6,641 nucleotides of DNA from an uncultured Ruminococcus sp. (GTDB lineage: Bacteria; Bacillota; Clostridia; Oscillospirales; Ruminococcaceae): the NCBI GenBank assembly GCA_937907215.1, contig CALESG010000081.1, positions 1 to 6,641 on the forward strand. The letters run 5' to 3'. Below the pieces are notes generated by a model. It did no database searches. It worked only from the letters and a program-made list of their open reading frames with translations, and was not told where the DNA came from. A program made the translations under genes and the position numbers. Below, in pieces: positions 5,902-6,641 of the stretch. The first letter of the stretch is position 1. Each line of letters begins with the position of its first letter.

Positions 5902-6354
5902 TCACAGTTTATTATTCTCCATCAGCTTCTTTATCACATAATCCGCCCGACTCTCCAATTCAGGCAAAGCATCCAGCGGAAAATATTGCAGTCTGTGGCT
6001 TTCATCGTCATTGATGCAGAGCGTTCCGGTCACGCCGACCGCACGGTACAATGCAATCACTGTATAGGTTTCATCACCGTTCGGGTACTTGAAATACAGC
6101 TTCTCACCGGAAAGTACATCCAGCAACTCAAATCGTTCCGCCGTGAGATTTGCTTCCTCCAGAAGCTCCCGTGCAGCGGTCTGTTCCAGACTTTCACCAA
6201 GCTCCATACCGCCACCAATGATGCCCCAGGTGCCTGTGTCAGTGCGGAGATTCAGGAGGATTTCTTTCTTTTCGTTCAGCACGATTACCGTAGCACCGAC
6301 GTTGATGATTGGAGCGTGACCAATGAATTTTCGTAGATTCTGAATATAGCTCAC
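5902..6354 (-). CDS. Nudix hydrolase, GTG start
   Basis: A 150-residue single-domain Nudix protein beginning MSYIQNLRKFIGHAPIINVG, a well-known Firmicute family start, then the Nudix box at 48-70 (G48, E54, RELLEEANL). The metal-binding REL-EE residues are complete, but the usual Gly at position 69 is Asn (EEANL for EETGL). The closing part (YFPLDALPEL) is typical. It probably cleaves a nucleoside diphosphate derivative; the family is often called ADP-ribose or MutT-like without proof. The start is GTG at 6352-6354: an AAAGGTGG site (6363-6370) lies 8 bases upstream and the protein then starts at the conserved MSYI. The frame also has GTGs at 6366 and 6360, upstream. It begins 2 bases after the MazG-like stop (TGA TT GTG). 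Confidence 0.9.
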   Translation of the reverse strand: MSYIQNLRKFIGHAPIINVGATVIVLNEKKEILLNLRTDTGTWGIIGGGMELGESLEQTAARELLEEANLTAERFELLDVLSGEKLYFKYPNGDETYTVIALYRAVGVTGTLCINDDESHRLQYFPLDALPELESRADYVIKKLMENNKL

Positions 6355-6356
6355 AA

Positions 6357-6641
6357 TCACTTCCACCTTTCCATATTCCGCTGATGCTTCTCCCGATACA
6401 CCGTTTCCAGCTCCTCCGGCGTGATCTCATAGCAAAGCAGCACATCGTTCAGATACATCAACACATCACACATTTCCTCGATGAATTGGCTGCGAATTGT
6501 ATCGTCCTCCATGATGCGGCGGTCGCCCTGTTTTTTGATGATGTCGCCGACCTCGCCCAGTTCTCCGTAAAGCCACAGCAACTTTTCACGAGCCTTTTCC
6601 GGCGATAATCAACCCCATTTGTCCTTGTACTTTTCTTGAAG
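6357..6641 (-). pseudogene. MazG-like nucleotide pyrophosphohydrolase, partial and interrupted by in-frame TGA
   Basis: The frame enters at the right edge (LQEKYKDKWG), meets TGA at 6609-6611, then continues in frame as LSPEKAREKLLWLYGELGEV to RNMERWK and a TGA at 6357-6359. The text after the stop joins smoothly to the text before it, and relatives have an uninterrupted run here, so a single change such as GGA to TGA is likely. The metal-binding pattern ELGE (E..E) and EEMCD (E..D) of the all-alpha MazG fold is intact in the C-terminal 75 residues. MazG-like enzymes hydrolyse (d)NTPs to monophosphates and pyrophosphate. A restart at TTG 6579-6581 would give a 74-residue product missing only the first helix, so residual activity is possible. 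The 5' end lies outside the window. It reads into the Nudix gene with a 2-base gap. Confidence 0.75.

Noticed and set aside
1..6641. Integron-style gene cassette array (co-oriented GNAT, Nudix and APH genes)
   Set aside because: Genes overlap or abut by a few bases and no attC-like hairpins separate them; no integrase is seen.
1..6641. Alternative genetic code or stop-codon recoding
   Set aside because: Three different stop codons occur in-frame, and all three also serve as normal terminators of intact genes here (TAA at 857, TAG at 4156, TGA at 5280), so one reassigned codon cannot explain it.

Overview
The window is a tightly packed block of about thirteen small genes, all on the minus strand, so transcription runs from the right edge (6641) to the left edge (1). 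Mid-to-low GC, strong Shine-Dalgarno sites (AGGAGG, AAAGGAG), gene overlaps of 1-4 bases, and protein families familiar from Ruminococcus/Clostridium-type genomes suggest an anaerobic Firmicute (Clostridia), probably from a gut. That placement is inference from style and remembered homologues; there is no rRNA or other marker gene.

Layout in transcription order: a MazG-like pyrophosphohydrolase (runs off the right edge, broken by an in-frame TGA); a Nudix hydrolase starting at a GTG; a histidine phosphatase; a GNAT acetyltransferase overlapping it by ATGA; a TfoX N-terminal-domain protein; an ASCH/PUA-like protein overlapping it by TAATG; a nucleoside 2-deoxyribosyltransferase-like protein; a probable HhH-GPD (Ogg-like) DNA glycosylase; an IDI/YfcD-type Nudix gene broken by an in-frame TAG; a second Nudix hydrolase directly abutting it; the longest gap, 146 bp, with a hairpin, a palindrome and a possible 30-codon leader; a zinc-ribbon Nudix protein resembling NudC; a second GNAT acetyltransferase; and an aminoglycoside phosphotransferase-like (APH) gene broken by an in-frame TAA and cut short at its 3' end. 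A strong-looking promoter overlaps that cut end and points out of the window to the left.

Much of the set handles nucleotides or bases: four Nudix enzymes, MazG, a deoxyribosyltransferase-like protein, a glycosylase-like protein and an ASCH protein. The rest modify or dephosphorylate small molecules (two GNATs, an APH-like kinase, a histidine phosphatase). The block reads as a nucleotide-sanitation and small-molecule-modification island. That joint role is inference.

The most striking direct observation is that three separate genes each carry exactly one in-frame stop codon, one of each kind, with family-like sequence continuing in the same frame on both sides. No transposase, integrase, tRNA, rRNA, CRISPR array, attC site or convincing rho-independent terminator was seen. 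The only non-coding stretch above 100 bp is 1870-2015.
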